DNA of 15,922 bases from contig JAEZVS010000066.1 in NCBI GenBank assembly GCA_023443145.1, positions 1 through 15,922 of the forward strand. The letters are read 5' to 3'. Made by a program: the position numbers and the translations under genes. The stretch comes from Bacillota bacterium. GTDB taxonomy: Bacteria > Bacillota > Peptococcia > Peptococcales > Peptococcaceae. Positions 1-7,096 of this stretch are shown here, piece after piece. Below the pieces are notes generated by a model. It searched no databases. It was not told the origin of the DNA and was given only the letters and a program-made list of their open reading frames with translations. Position 1 is the first letter of the stretch. Every line of letters begins with the position of its first letter.

Positions 1-2
1 TT

Positions 3-653
3 TGCCATGAAGTGGATTTCGTGCAAAAGAGCAACTATCAGTTTTTAGATGTATTTGAACACACCGCATTGGCCACCGGCTTGATTGAACCCGATTTGAC
101 TTTGCGTTTAACCATGTTGTTGCATGACATCGGCAAACCGTTCACTTGGGAAGTGGCGGACGATGGCAGCGATCTTTTTCCCGCCCATGAACAAATTGGC
201 GCTGATTTGGCCAACAGGCTGCTGCGTCATCTGAAGTACGACAACCGCACCAGGAATCGCGTGACCACACTCATTCGACACCATAACGATATTCTTCTGC
301 CGGACAGAAAAAATTTGCGCCATGCGCTCTCTCGCTTAGGGCCGGAGGGACTGCATGATCTTTTGAAAGTAAAGCTGGCGGATATTTTGGCTCATCATGT
401 GAAAGATGAGCGCACACAAGTGATGCACACATTTTTAAAAATGACTAATATAGCAGCGGACATTTTGGCTGTGCAGGAGCCTTATCGCATTTCTGACCTG
501 GCCATAAACGGTCGGGATCTTATGGCGCTGGGCTATCAAGGCAGTGCCATCGGTGATGCCCTTCAGCAGGCCCTAGATTTGGTGTTGGATCAACCGGAGA
601 AAAATGAAAAAGACACACTCATCACATATTTGTTAGAAAAAAAGGGCAGATAG
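3..653 (+). CDS. cca: CCA-adding tRNA nucleotidyltransferase, 3' part (HD domain)
   Basis: This is the C-terminal part of a gene whose 5' end lies before the window; the reading frame is open leftward from base 3. The visible 217 residues start with a Tyr/Asp-Val-Phe-Glu-His-Thr segment typical of class II CCA-adding enzymes that carry an HD phosphohydrolase domain. Metal-ligand motifs are visible in order: FEHT, LLHDIGKP (the HD dyad), FPAHEQIGAD and IRHHND. The family adds or repairs the 3' CCA of tRNAs; the nucleotidyltransferase head with its GS and DxD motifs would be upstream and is not seen. The terminal region (DLAINGRDLMALGY) matches the usual C-terminal RNA-binding part of long clostridial CCA enzymes. 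A stand-alone HD protein is possible but less likely. The next gene follows after about 50 bases on the same strand. Confidence 0.85.
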   Translation, partial: CHEVDFVQKSNYQFLDVFEHTALATGLIEPDLTLRLTMLLHDIGKPFTWEVADDGSDLFPAHEQIGADLANRLLRHLKYDNRTRNRVTTLIRHHNDILLPDRKNLRHALSRLGPEGLHDLLKVKLADILAHHVKDERTQVMHTFLKMTNIAADILAVQEPYRISDLAINGRDLMALGYQGSAIGDALQQALDLVLDQPEKNEKDTLITYLLEKKGR

Positions 654-707
654 ATATTTCGCTTTTCTCTAAAGTTTGTTACAATAGAGGGCATTGGAGG
701 TGTGCGG

Positions 708-1433
708 ATGGCAATCATGCGATTGCAAAAATGGATGGCTCAGTGTGCCGTCGCTTCGCGGCGACAGTCGGAGCAGCTTATTGCCGAAGGCCGTGTACAC
801 GTCAATGGTGAGGTGGTGCGCGAGCAAGGTATGCAAGTAGACACCAAAAAAGACCAAGTGCACGTAGACGGCGTGTTGCTCACCGAGCGAGCCTCAAAAG
901 TTTACTACATGTATTATAAACCGGCCGGGGTTGTGACCACCACACGTGATCCTAAGGCAGAGTGCACCATTTTCGATGTGCTGCCGGAATTGAAAGGCCG
1001 AGTGGTTCCTGTGGGGCGCCTAGATAAAGACACTCGAGGTTTGCTCATTCTTACCAATGATGGCGAATTGACTCATCGCCTCACACATCCGTCATGGCAA
1101 GTACCGAAAACCTATCGCGCGGTGGTGCGTGGAAAAGTAGAAGCCCGCGCTCTTAAAAAGTTGGCGACAGGTGTACAATTGGAAGACGGCGTCACAGCTC
1201 CCGCAAATGTGCGATTGCTACGCAAAAATAGTCGTCGTAGCACGGTGGAGCTGACCATACATGAAGGAAAAAAACGCGAGGTACGCCGTATGTTGCGCGC
1301 GGTGGGACATCCGGTGGAAGAACTTTTGCGGATTCGTTTTGGCGGACTGGCACTCGACAAAATTACGGAAGGTCAATATCGTCCATTGCGGCCTCATGAA
1401 ACGGAAGCGCTGCGACGGATTGTAGAGTTGTAA
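708..1433 (+). CDS. RsuA/RluB-family pseudouridine synthase
   Basis: This 241-residue enzyme converts specific uridines of ribosomal RNA to pseudouridine. An S4 RNA-binding domain covers about residues 4-62 (MRLQKWMAQ, ASRRQSEQLI, GRVHVNG), followed by the catalytic domain. The family motif GRLDKDTRGLL at residues 103-113 carries the catalytic aspartate D106; KTYRA (134-138) and the GKKREVRRM motif near the C-terminus are also present. I chose ATG 708 because a GGAGG (696-700) lies 7 bases upstream. GTG 702 is too close to that site and ATG 717 is too far. The family splits into RluB (23S), RluF and RsuA (16S); in Firmicutes this form is usually annotated RluB, but sequence alone does not settle the target base. 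A TACAAT hexamer (680-685) upstream may be a -10 box but lacks a good -35. Confidence 0.93.
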   Translation: MAIMRLQKWMAQCAVASRRQSEQLIAEGRVHVNGEVVREQGMQVDTKKDQVHVDGVLLTERASKVYYMYYKPAGVVTTTRDPKAECTIFDVLPELKGRVVPVGRLDKDTRGLLILTNDGELTHRLTHPSWQVPKTYRAVVRGKVEARALKKLATGVQLEDGVTAPANVRLLRKNSRRSTVELTIHEGKKREVRRMLRAVGHPVEELLRIRFGGLALDKITEGQYRPLRPHETEALRRIVEL

Positions 1434-1463
1434 TGGCAAATCAACCAAATAAAGGAGAGAATT

Positions 1464-2372
1464 ATGGCACTGAATATTCCCTTAACGACAATGGCTTTAA
1501 CCTGTTTTAATCGCGATGAAATTGAAGACATGCTTCAATGGCGTGTGCTTCAAGACGGACAGTTTTTAGATGTGGCTCATGGCACCTACACACATCTTTA
1601 TGAGCAGGAACGGCGCATGCATTGGTTCCATTATCTTGAAGATGAGGAAGGAAATGAAAAAACAGATGCCTCCTGGCGTTTGGACTTACACTATGAGGCC
1701 GGTGCGGAAGCGGTACGCAATGCTCGACTGGAAGACAGCCTTAATTGGTCTTTGCAAGTTTCGGATCAAGATAATCGTTTCCATCCGCCGGTGCCTGTGG
1801 TGCTCAAACACAACGATCAAGATGTGCACCTGGTGGTGGAATTGGTTAATAAAAATATGATGCCGGAAACCATCTCCAGTCAAGATACCTTTGAATTGAG
1901 CATCAATTTTATTCCGCTAAACTTTGAACTTTTTCCGTCGTTGGACGACATGATTGGATCCATGCAACATGAAATAGAGAATGTGCCTGAAATTCCCAAC
2001 ATTTTTCCGATGGGCCTTTTATTGGATCAAATGATGGCTTCGGAAGAAGGCCTGGATGAAGACATGCAAACTTATATCCAAAACATTGTGGCGGCAGAAC
2101 GCATCAATCCGGTGCTTTTAACCCATATTGCGGCGCCTATTGTGAAAGTGGAAGAAATTCCGCTGGGCAACTCAGCATCTGTTTATGATGTTACTCTTCA
2201 AACAGAAGCAGGCGAGTTTCATATGCCCATTTCCAATATTTATCCGGAAGCACAAGATTTGGAAGCAGGTCTTTATATTTATGTCACGGGATTTTTCTCT
2301 GCCATGTATATGAGTGATTTCAAACAAGCGCCTCCTAAAGAAAATGTGATTCCGTTTAACGTGTTGAATTAA
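1464..2372 (+). CDS. Unrecognised acidic protein, 302 aa
   Basis: I do not recognise this protein. It begins at ATG 1464 behind a strong AAGGAGAG site (1453-1459), 30 bases after the pseudouridine synthase, so it may be co-transcribed. It is acidic, has no signal peptide, no transmembrane segment and no obvious catalytic motif. The N-terminal half (about 1-115) is rich in aromatic and charged residues (HWFHYLEDEEG, SWRLDLHYE) and reads like alternating beta strands. A Met-rich acidic middle (about 145-205: SLDDMIGSMQHEIENV, GLLLDQMMASEEGLDED) looks helical. The C-terminal 90 residues (VYDVTLQTEAGEF through GLYIYVTGFF) look beta-rich. A bidirectional terminator follows directly. The strong ribosome binding site and neighbour-like composition argue that it is a real gene. 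It is probably cytoplasmic; no function is assigned. Confidence 0.85.
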   Translation: MALNIPLTTMALTCFNRDEIEDMLQWRVLQDGQFLDVAHGTYTHLYEQERRMHWFHYLEDEEGNEKTDASWRLDLHYEAGAEAVRNARLEDSLNWSLQVSDQDNRFHPPVPVVLKHNDQDVHLVVELVNKNMMPETISSQDTFELSINFIPLNFELFPSLDDMIGSMQHEIENVPEIPNIFPMGLLLDQMMASEEGLDEDMQTYIQNIVAAERINPVLLTHIAAPIVKVEEIPLGNSASVYDVTLQTEAGEFHMPISNIYPEAQDLEAGLYIYVTGFFSAMYMSDFKQAPPKENVIPFNVLN

Positions 2373-2400
2373 GCGTTAGTCAATAAAATTTAAAAATAAA

Positions 2401-2446
2401 AGCCGAATGCCCTCTTTAAGATAAAAAGAGCATTCGGCTTTTATTA
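2401..2446. terminator. Bidirectional Rho-independent terminator
   Basis: The arms AGCCGAATG (2401-2409) and CATTCGGCT (2431-2439) pair, followed by an inner stem CTCTTT/AAAGAG (2412-2417 with 2425-2430) after a two-base bulge. A T-rich run follows on the plus strand (2439 on) and an A-rich run precedes it (2392-2400), so it can end transcription from both the 302-aa gene and the convergent MBL gene, whose stop codon lies at its edge. Confidence 0.88.
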
Positions 2447-3448
2447 TTTAGCGGATGTTGGACGTGGCACGTCATAAATGGCTATATTGTCGTCATTGAT
2501 ATGTTCTCGCACCAGACCTCGATTGCGTAAGTATTTTAAATGTGCCGCCGCCTCTCCGGCAGCAAACCACTTTTGAGACGGAGGAAAAGTTTCCCAGCTT
2601 TTTGTTCGGATATCCCACTCAAGGTGACGCGTGACATCTCGCACCGTTGAAGGACCGTGAGACGCTAAGATCGAAAGGGTTTCTTTTAAGCGGCGATCGT
2701 GATGTGTGATCAACTCATCAATGCGTCCGTTCACATCCGTCACCAAAAATCGATGTGCGCTGAAGAGATGTTGCACATTTAGTTTTTTGACCGCTTCCAA
2801 ATTTTTTATATAGGTGTCCAACGAATCACCATATTTTTCTCCCCAAAAGGTGATGTTAGGCGTAATTTTCCCTAAGATATGATCGCCGCAAAATAAAATG
2901 CCGTGATCAGGCTCGTATAGTCCCAACATGCCGGGAGTATGCCCGGATTCATCAACGGTGATAAAGTGATAGGGGCCCAGCTTAATCTCCTCACCAGGTG
3001 TCATGCCGCGGTACTGAAACACAGATTGCGGCCTATTTTTAAAGCCGGGATGATCTTCCAAATGTAAATGTTCATCAGCAAGACCTTGTGTATGCGCATT
3101 GTTGATGATATTTTGCCAGTGAGGCGATTCCTTGGTGGTGCCGTCTTTGATCATATCGCCATCAACATGTGACAATAATATTTCCTTTATGCCCTTTTCT
3201 TGCAAATAGCTTGCCAATCCTACATGATCAGAATGCATATGTGTTAAGAAGAGGGTGGCATCTTGCGTATGAATCTGGAGATCTTTTAAATAGCTTTCCA
3301 TGTGGGTAATTACTTCTGAATTATTAAATCCCGAATCAATGATCAGATGCCCCTCATCCGTTTTTATAATAAAAATATTTATGGACTTTAAAGGATTGCC
3401 TGCAAGAGGCAAAGCGCGCATATAGATGTGATCGTACACTTTCTGCAT
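2444..3448 (-). CDS. MBL-fold metallohydrolase with C-terminal winged helix
   Basis: A 334-residue metallo-beta-lactamase-fold hydrolase, presumably binuclear zinc and cytoplasmic. The ligand set is complete: H70-x-H72-x-D74-H75 in THMHSDH, H170 in SGHTPG, D189 in CGDH and H232 in AHR. The region after about residue 245 (ASHGPSTVRDVTRHLE, AAAHLKYLRNRGLV) looks like the winged-helix extension of the BLACT_WH subgroup, whose substrates are often thioesters, acyl esters or unknown. I chose the ATG at 3448 because GGGAGGAAGATTT precedes it; the upstream in-frame ATG at 3487 lies before that site. It diverges from the TSUP transporter gene and shares about 100 bases of upstream DNA with it. The length and HxHxDH motif exclude the short glyoxalase II form, and a persulfide dioxygenase is not supported. 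The substrate is unknown. Confidence 0.88.
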   Translation of the reverse strand: MQKVYDHIYMRALPLAGNPLKSINIFIIKTDEGHLIIDSGFNNSEVITHMESYLKDLQIHTQDATLFLTHMHSDHVGLASYLQEKGIKEILLSHVDGDMIKDGTTKESPHWQNIINNAHTQGLADEHLHLEDHPGFKNRPQSVFQYRGMTPGEEIKLGPYHFITVDESGHTPGMLGLYEPDHGILFCGDHILGKITPNITFWGEKYGDSLDTYIKNLEAVKKLNVQHLFSAHRFLVTDVNGRIDELITHHDRRLKETLSILASHGPSTVRDVTRHLEWDIRTKSWETFPPSQKWFAAGEAAAHLKYLRNRGLVREHINDDNIAIYDVPRPTSAK

Positions 3449-3494
3449 AAATCTTCCTCCCTTAGTGTTTTGAACGATTAAGCACATCTGGTCA

Positions 3495-3524
3495 TTGTCA
3501 AACTGTCTCTCAATGGTGTAGGAT
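3495..3524 (+). promoter_or_regulatory. Promoter for the TSUP gene
   Basis: TTGTCA (3495-3500) and TAGGAT (3519-3524) are separated by 18 bases and sit just upstream of the ribosome binding site of the transporter gene. The -35 region overlaps a perfect TTGACA on the opposite strand (3501 to 3496) that faces the MBL gene, although no good -10 follows that one at normal spacing. Confidence 0.5.
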
Positions 3525-3547
3525 ACAAAAAGACTGGAGGGGGAAAA

Positions 3548-4294
3548 ATGTCTTATTTGATTGCTGTTTTAGCGTCTATGGTGGGCACCATCTTGCAACG
3601 CATTTCAGGTGCCGGAGTGTCATTGGTGGCGGCGCCATTTATGGCTGTCTTCTTTGGACCTGTGGAGGGCATTTTATTAACAAACCTCATCAATGCCTTT
3701 GCCAGCGGTCTTTTATGCGTGCCGCTGTGGAAAGATATAGATTGGCCGCGGTTTTGGCCATTGTTTATCTTTGCGCTTTTCGGAGAGGCGGTTGGCGCAC
3801 GCTTGGTGATCTCTATAAATAGCCATTGGCTAGAGCTGGTTATCGGCGCTGTTGTATTTCTGGCCATGTTGGCCTCTTGGCTGGGGGCTAAAAAATGGCC
3901 GCCGGTTCAAAGCCCGTTGGCCATTATATTGACAGGATTCATAGGCGGAGTTTTAATGTCAACAGCCAGTATCGGTGCGCCAGCTACAGTGATTTATGCT
4001 TCTCTCACAGGCTGGCATCAACGAGCCTTCCGCGCCACCATGCAACCGCTGTTTTCCGGCATGGCTGCCACCGCCTTTATCATTAAGATGGTTTCCGGGG
4101 TGCCCTTTGCAAGTCATTGGCTGCATCCGCTGACTGTCGTGATTTTCATGTTGGCGATGGTGTTGGCCATTGCTCTGGGCGGCCGCCTCAGCCACCGGAT
4201 GTCAGAAAATACAGCCAGAAATTTGGCTTTTTTATTGGCCGCCGCCGGTGCTGTCGTGGCATTTATTAAAGGCGCACTTGCTCTGTGGGGTTGA
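3548..4294 (+). CDS. TSUP (TauE/SafE) family membrane transporter
   Basis: An inner-membrane protein of 248 residues with about eight hydrophobic segments in two repeats. It belongs to the TSUP family (TauE/SafE/YfcA/DUF81), whose known members export sulfite, sulfoacetate or related anions. Family features are the early small-residue stretch RISGAGVSLVAAPFM (about residues 18-32) and its echo in the second half, TGFIGGVLMSTASIGAPATVIY, which carries the G-rich loop. The ATG at 3548 is preceded by GGAGGGGG at about 6 bases. The gene ends two bases before the convergent ychF stop, and I see no strong terminator between them, so the two transcripts may overlap. The substrate is not predictable; the divergent MBL hydrolase is the only possible partner in view and no sulfur gene is nearby. 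Confidence 0.87.
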   Translation: MSYLIAVLASMVGTILQRISGAGVSLVAAPFMAVFFGPVEGILLTNLINAFASGLLCVPLWKDIDWPRFWPLFIFALFGEAVGARLVISINSHWLELVIGAVVFLAMLASWLGAKKWPPVQSPLAIILTGFIGGVLMSTASIGAPATVIYASLTGWHQRAFRATMQPLFSGMAATAFIIKMVSGVPFASHWLHPLTVVIFMLAMVLAIALGGRLSHRMSENTARNLAFLLAAAGAVVAFIKGALALWG

Positions 4295-4296
4295 AA

Positions 4297-5388
4297 TCAT
4301 ACGTTGAATAAAAACTCAACAATATCGCCGTCTTTCATAACATATTCTTTCCCTTCCAGACGCATCTTTCCGGCATCCCGTGCGGCAGCTAAGCTGCCGG
4401 CGGCAATAAAGTCATCGTAAGCTGTAACTTCAGCACGAATAAATCCGCGCTCAAAATCGGAATGGATTTTACCTGCTGCCTGAGGCGCTTTCGTTCCTTT
4501 ACGAATGGTCCAGGCGCGTGTTTCTTTTTCTCCGGCAGTTAAAAAACTAATGAGACCAAGCAATTCATAGCTGGCAGCAATCAGACGATCCAAACCGCTT
4601 TCGGAAAGCCCCAGCGCTTCTAAAAATTCTTGCTTGTCGGTATCATCCAACGAGGAAATATCTTGCTCTACTGCAGCGGATACAATAAAGACATTGTTGT
4701 TCTCTTTTTCAGCAAATTCACGTACATCATCAACAAAAGCATTGCCTTCTGCCGCATCGTCTTCCGATACATTACAAGCATAAAGCACCGGTTTTTTGGT
4801 CAGCAAATGAAGCTCTGACAAGAAGGCAATCTGTTCTTCATCCGCCAACGGAAAACTGCGCGCCGGATGGCCTTCAGAAAGATGGGCATGAAGCATGTTT
4901 AAGAAAGCATCTTCTGCAATGAGACGTTTGTCATTGGTCTTTTTTCCTTTGGCGGTTTTTTGCAAACGACGCTCCACCATTTCCATATCGGCAAAAATAA
5001 GTTCCAAATTAATGGTTTCGATGTCTCTAAGGGGATTGATATCACCGTCTACATGCACCACATTTTGATCTTCAAAGCAGCGTACCACATGTACAATGGC
5101 ATCAACTTCACGGATGTGGGATAAGAACTGGTTGCCCAATCCCTCACCTTTGCTGGCGCCCTTCACCAAACCGGCGATATCTACAAATTCGATGGTAGCA
5201 GGAATGGTTTTTTTGCTCTTATAGGCATTTGTCAGGGTGGTCAGCCGCTCATCCGGTACCGGAACAATACCTACATTTGGATCAATGGTGCAAAAAGGAT
5301 AATTGGCTGATTCAGCACCGGCTTTGGTTAATGAATTAAAAAGTGTACTCTTGCCAACATTGGGCAGACCCACAATACCTAATTTCAT
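4297..5388 (-). CDS. ychF: Redox-regulated ATPase YchF (OLA1 family)
   Basis: A 363-residue Obg-related P-loop NTPase, the same length as E. coli YchF. The G1 P-loop GLPNVGKS is at residues 7-14, Switch [18 protein letters not shown] begins at 70, and the G4 position reads NVSE (206-209). The family's NxxE instead of NKxD explains its preference for ATP over GTP. A helical insert (about 120-200) and a C-terminal TGS domain (about 278-363) follow. YchF binds ribosomes and acts in translation and stress responses. I chose the start at ATG 5388 because it gives the conserved [14 protein letters not shown]; the ORF extends 25 codons further upstream but that part is not conserved. The ribosome binding site (AAAGGA) is weak and about 13 bases away. 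It is monocistronic, with its own promoter. Confidence 0.97.
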   Translation of the reverse strand: MKLGIVGLPNVGKSTLFNSLTKAGAESANYPFCTIDPNVGIVPVPDERLTTLTNAYKSKKTIPATIEFVDIAGLVKGASKGEGLGNQFLSHIREVDAIVHVVRCFEDQNVVHVDGDINPLRDIETINLELIFADMEMVERRLQKTAKGKKTNDKRLIAEDAFLNMLHAHLSEGHPARSFPLADEEQIAFLSELHLLTKKPVLYACNVSEDDAAEGNAFVDDVREFAEKENNNVFIVSAAVEQDISSLDDTDKQEFLEALGLSESGLDRLIAASYELLGLISFLTAGEKETRAWTIRKGTKAPQAAGKIHSDFERGFIRAEVTAYDDFIAAGSLAAARDAGKMRLEGKEYVMKDGDIVEFLFNV

Positions 5389-5434
5389 GTTTGATGTGTC
5401 GTCCTTTCCATTACCAATAATGTGTACTTTTTTT

Positions 5435-5463
5435 ATTATATCTTTTGAGAACGCTTTTTGCAA
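5435..5463 (-). promoter_or_regulatory. Promoter of ychF
   Basis: On the minus strand TTGCAA (5463 to 5458) and a perfect TATAAT (5440 to 5435) are separated by 17 bases. Transcription would start near 5428, about 40 bases before the ychF ATG. Confidence 0.75.
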
Positions 5464-5472
5464 TCAATGGCA

Positions 5473-5490
5473 CTGTTTTTATAAAAACAG
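5473..5490. repeat. Perfect 18-bp palindrome, possible operator
   Basis: CTGTTTTTATAAAAACAG is fully self-complementary. It lies 9 bases upstream of the ychF -35 box (minus strand) and 27 bases upstream of the apt -35 box (plus strand). It lacks a T-run beyond the arm and ends no gene, so a terminator is unlikely. It is placed where an activator or repressor site would be expected. Confidence 0.5.
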
Positions 5491-5517
5491 GCAAACAAAA
5501 CGGTATAAATGCACAAC

Positions 5518-5546
5518 TTGCGCACCTTAAGACGATTTGCTATTAT
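5518..5546 (+). promoter_or_regulatory. Promoter of apt
   Basis: TTGCGC (5518-5523) and TATTAT (5541-5546) have a 17-base spacer. The start of transcription would be near 5553, giving a leader of only about 20 bases, too short for a purine riboswitch. Confidence 0.62.
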
Positions 5547-5575
5547 TAAATCACCACAAGATGAGGAGAGACGCT

Positions 5576-6091
5576 ATGAAAACGGTGTTGGATTACTACA
5601 CAACCATTGAGGATTATCCTGCAGAAGGGATTTTGTTTAGGGATGTCACTTCTGTATTGAACGATGCAGAGGGTTTACAATTGGCAACAAATGAAATGTT
5701 GGCCAGAATCAATCCTGAAGAAATAGATGTGATTATGGGAATTGAGGCACGGGGTTTTTTCTTTGCGCCTACTTTGGCTTATATTTTAAACAAACCATTC
5801 GTTCCGGTTCGCAAAGCCGGGAAACTGCCTCGAGAGACGGTATCTGCTGAATACGATTTGGAGTACGGTTCAGCAAAATTAGAGATTCATCGAGACAGTA
5901 TTTGTGCAGGGGCGCGGGTTTTGGTGGTAGATGACTTGATTGCTACAGGCGGAACTGCAAAAGCCACTGCTGAAATGATAGAGGATTTGGCTGGTACGGT
6001 GGCCGGTTTTTTGTTTTTGGCAGAGTTAAGCTATCTGGACGGACGAGACATGCTGGAAGGATATAAAGTCGACTCAGTGATTCGATTTTAA
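5576..6091 (+). CDS. apt: Adenine phosphoribosyltransferase
   Basis: A 171-residue type I phosphoribosyltransferase that makes AMP from adenine and PRPP in purine salvage, in the cytoplasm. The N-terminal hood matches Apt (IEDYPAEGILFRDVTSVL, residues 11-28). The PRPP loop VLVVDDLIATGGT is at 115-127. GIEARGFFF (55-63) and the PVRKAGKLP segment (77-85) are also Apt signatures. The length equals that of the usual bacterial enzyme. ATG 5576 is chosen over upstream in-frame starts (TTG 5537, ATG 5561) because GAGGAGAG (5564-5571) fits it and the protein then begins like other Apt proteins. No relA/spoT or recJ gene adjoins it here, unlike in many Firmicutes. No clear terminator follows before the tRNA promoter 24 bases on. 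Confidence 0.96.
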   Translation: MKTVLDYYTTIEDYPAEGILFRDVTSVLNDAEGLQLATNEMLARINPEEIDVIMGIEARGFFFAPTLAYILNKPFVPVRKAGKLPRETVSAEYDLEYGSAKLEIHRDSICAGARVLVVDDLIATGGTAKATAEMIEDLAGTVAGFLFLAELSYLDGRDMLEGYKVDSVIRF

Positions 6092-6114
6092 GGGAAAATT
6101 GCCGTCTGAAACAG

Positions 6115-6143
6115 TTGCCATGCGGGGCATAACTTGCTATAAT
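6115..6143 (+). promoter_or_regulatory. Strong promoter of the tRNA-like unit
   Basis: TTGCCA (6115-6120) and a perfect TATAAT (6138-6143) are spaced by 17 bases. A small hairpin-capable ATGC-GGG-GCAT lies in the spacer (6120-6130). The predicted start near 6150 is about 10 bases before the tRNA body. Confidence 0.85.
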
Positions 6144-6159
6144 ATAGGCAAGTCGTAAA

Positions 6160-6229
6160 GAAAATGTGGTGAAATGGAATCATTCAGGTTGTGGCGCCTG
6201 GGTTGCGGGTTCAAATCCTGCCTTTTTCT
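6160..6229 (+). tRNA. tRNA-His-like gene (anticodon GTG) with aberrant anticodon arm
   Basis: A cloverleaf can be drawn. The acceptor is GAAAATG (6160-6166) with CTTTTTC (6222-6228) and one T-T mismatch. T8 and G9 follow, then a D arm GTGA/TCAT (6169-6172 with 6180-6183) whose loop holds GG. The T arm is GCGGG/CCTGC (6205-6209 with 6217-6221) with loop TTCAAAT. The anticodon loop TTGTGGC (6189-6195) is the usual bacterial tRNA-His loop, with GTG at 6191-6193. The 5' side of the stem, however, is one base short: CAGG pairs CCTG and leaves an 8-base loop. The discriminator is T, not the C73 expected for His, and base -1 is A, not G. CCA is not encoded. It is only 70 bases long. It may be a divergent functional tRNA, a pseudo-tRNA or a damaged gene. 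Its promoter and terminator look intact. Confidence 0.6.
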
Positions 6230-6236
6230 AACGTCG

Positions 6237-6271
6237 ACGCACTCGCCGAATAGATGTGGGTGCGTTTTTTT
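6237..6271 (+). terminator. Rho-independent terminator of the tRNA-like unit
   Basis: ACGCACTC (6237-6244) pairs with GGGTGCGT (6258-6265), including one G-T pair, around a 13-base loop. The T-run 6265-6271 follows directly. It lies 7 bases after the tRNA body, so the transcript would be about 120 bases long. Confidence 0.85.
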
Positions 6272-6295
6272 ATTTGCATATTGGAGGTGGAGAGG

Positions 6296-7096
6296 TTGAA
6301 TATTCTTTTCATAGGTGATATGGTTGCCCCGCAATCTATTGCCGTGGCAGCTGAAGCCATTCAGGCCATTCGCAACAAAGAAAAAATAGATTTGGTTATC
6401 GCCAATGGGGAAAATATCCACATCCATAATGGGCTGAACAAGCAACAATATAAGGCCTTAATCGAATCGGGCATTGATGTGGTCACATTAGGCAATCATT
6501 GTTGGGATCAGCCGCAGATATATCAATTTATTGACGAGGCCGATCGGCTGGTGCGCCCGTTTAATTATCCTTCCGGTACCCCCGGAGTGGGATGGCGCAT
6601 TGTAGATTGTTGTCACCGGCAAGTGGCTGTGCTTGCAGCGTTGGGCAATGTGGGCCTCTCCACTTTACCGTCTCCTTTTCATCAAATAGACGATGCAATT
6701 GGTCTCTTAAAAGAGGAGGGTGTGCGTCATATTGTTGTCGACATTCATGCAGAGGCCACCAGTGAAAAAATTGCATTCGGCTATTATTTAGATGGGCGCG
6801 TGAGTGCTGTTTTAGGTACGCATACGCATGTGCCTACGGCCGATGCACGCATTCTTCCTAGAGGTACTGCTTATCAGACGGATATCGGTATGACCGGTCC
6901 TTATGAAAGTGTGATTGGCATGTCCATCGATGTATCGGTGAAAAGATTTGTTACTCAAAGGCACGTGCGTTACGAGCAAGCCAGTTGCGGACGTTTTATA
7001 TTTTGTGCCACTCTGATGACTTTGAATGATGACGGCCATGCCACAGCCATACGGCCCATTCAATCGTTTGTGGATGTGAAGGAGGGTATCTGTTGA
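6296..7096 (+). CDS. ymdB: YmdB-family metallophosphodiesterase (TTG start)
   Basis: A 266-residue calcineurin-like phosphoesterase of the YmdB family (TIGR00282-type), which in Bacillus hydrolyses 2',3'-cyclic nucleotides and affects the choice between biofilm and motility. All expected metal ligands are present: D8 in IGD, E39 and N40 in NGEN, N67 and H68 in GNH, H151, and H176 and H178 in GTHTHVPT. H68 is the catalytic proton donor in the family. The start is TTG 6296, supported by GGAGG (6283-6287) with an 8-base gap and by the resulting family-like N-terminus NILFIGD. The in-frame ATG at 6254 lies inside the upstream terminator and is rejected. The stop overlaps the start of the next gene, indicating translational coupling. 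It lacks the usual rny neighbour in this window. Confidence 0.93.
   Translation: MNILFIGDMVAPQSIAVAAEAIQAIRNKEKIDLVIANGENIHIHNGLNKQQYKALIESGIDVVTLGNHCWDQPQIYQFIDEADRLVRPFNYPSGTPGVGWRIVDCCHRQVAVLAALGNVGLSTLPSPFHQIDDAIGLLKEEGVRHIVVDIHAEATSEKIAFGYYLDGRVSAVLGTHTHVPTADARILPRGTAYQTDIGMTGPYESVIGMSIDVSVKRFVTQRHVRYEQASCGRFIFCATLMTLNDDGHATAIRPIQSFVDVKEGIC

Noticed and set aside
657..685. Possible promoter for the pseudouridine synthase (TACAAT at 680-685).
   Set aside because: The hexamer at the right distance upstream (TTTCGC, 657-662) is a poor -35, and the box lies only 11 bases before the ribosome binding site. Read-through from cca is equally plausible.
4303..4320. GTTGA...TCAAC hairpin at the TSUP/ychF convergence as a terminator.
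   Set aside because: A 5-bp AT-rich stem without a T-run on the TSUP side, lying inside the ychF coding end, is too weak to call.
5547..5575. Purine riboswitch in front of apt.
   Set aside because: The predicted leader is about 20 bases, far shorter than a purine aptamer.
6254..6295. Longer ymdB start at ATG 6254.
   Set aside because: It falls inside the terminator hairpin of the tRNA-like unit, adds residues with no family similarity and has no ribosome binding site; TTG 6296 fits both the site and the family.
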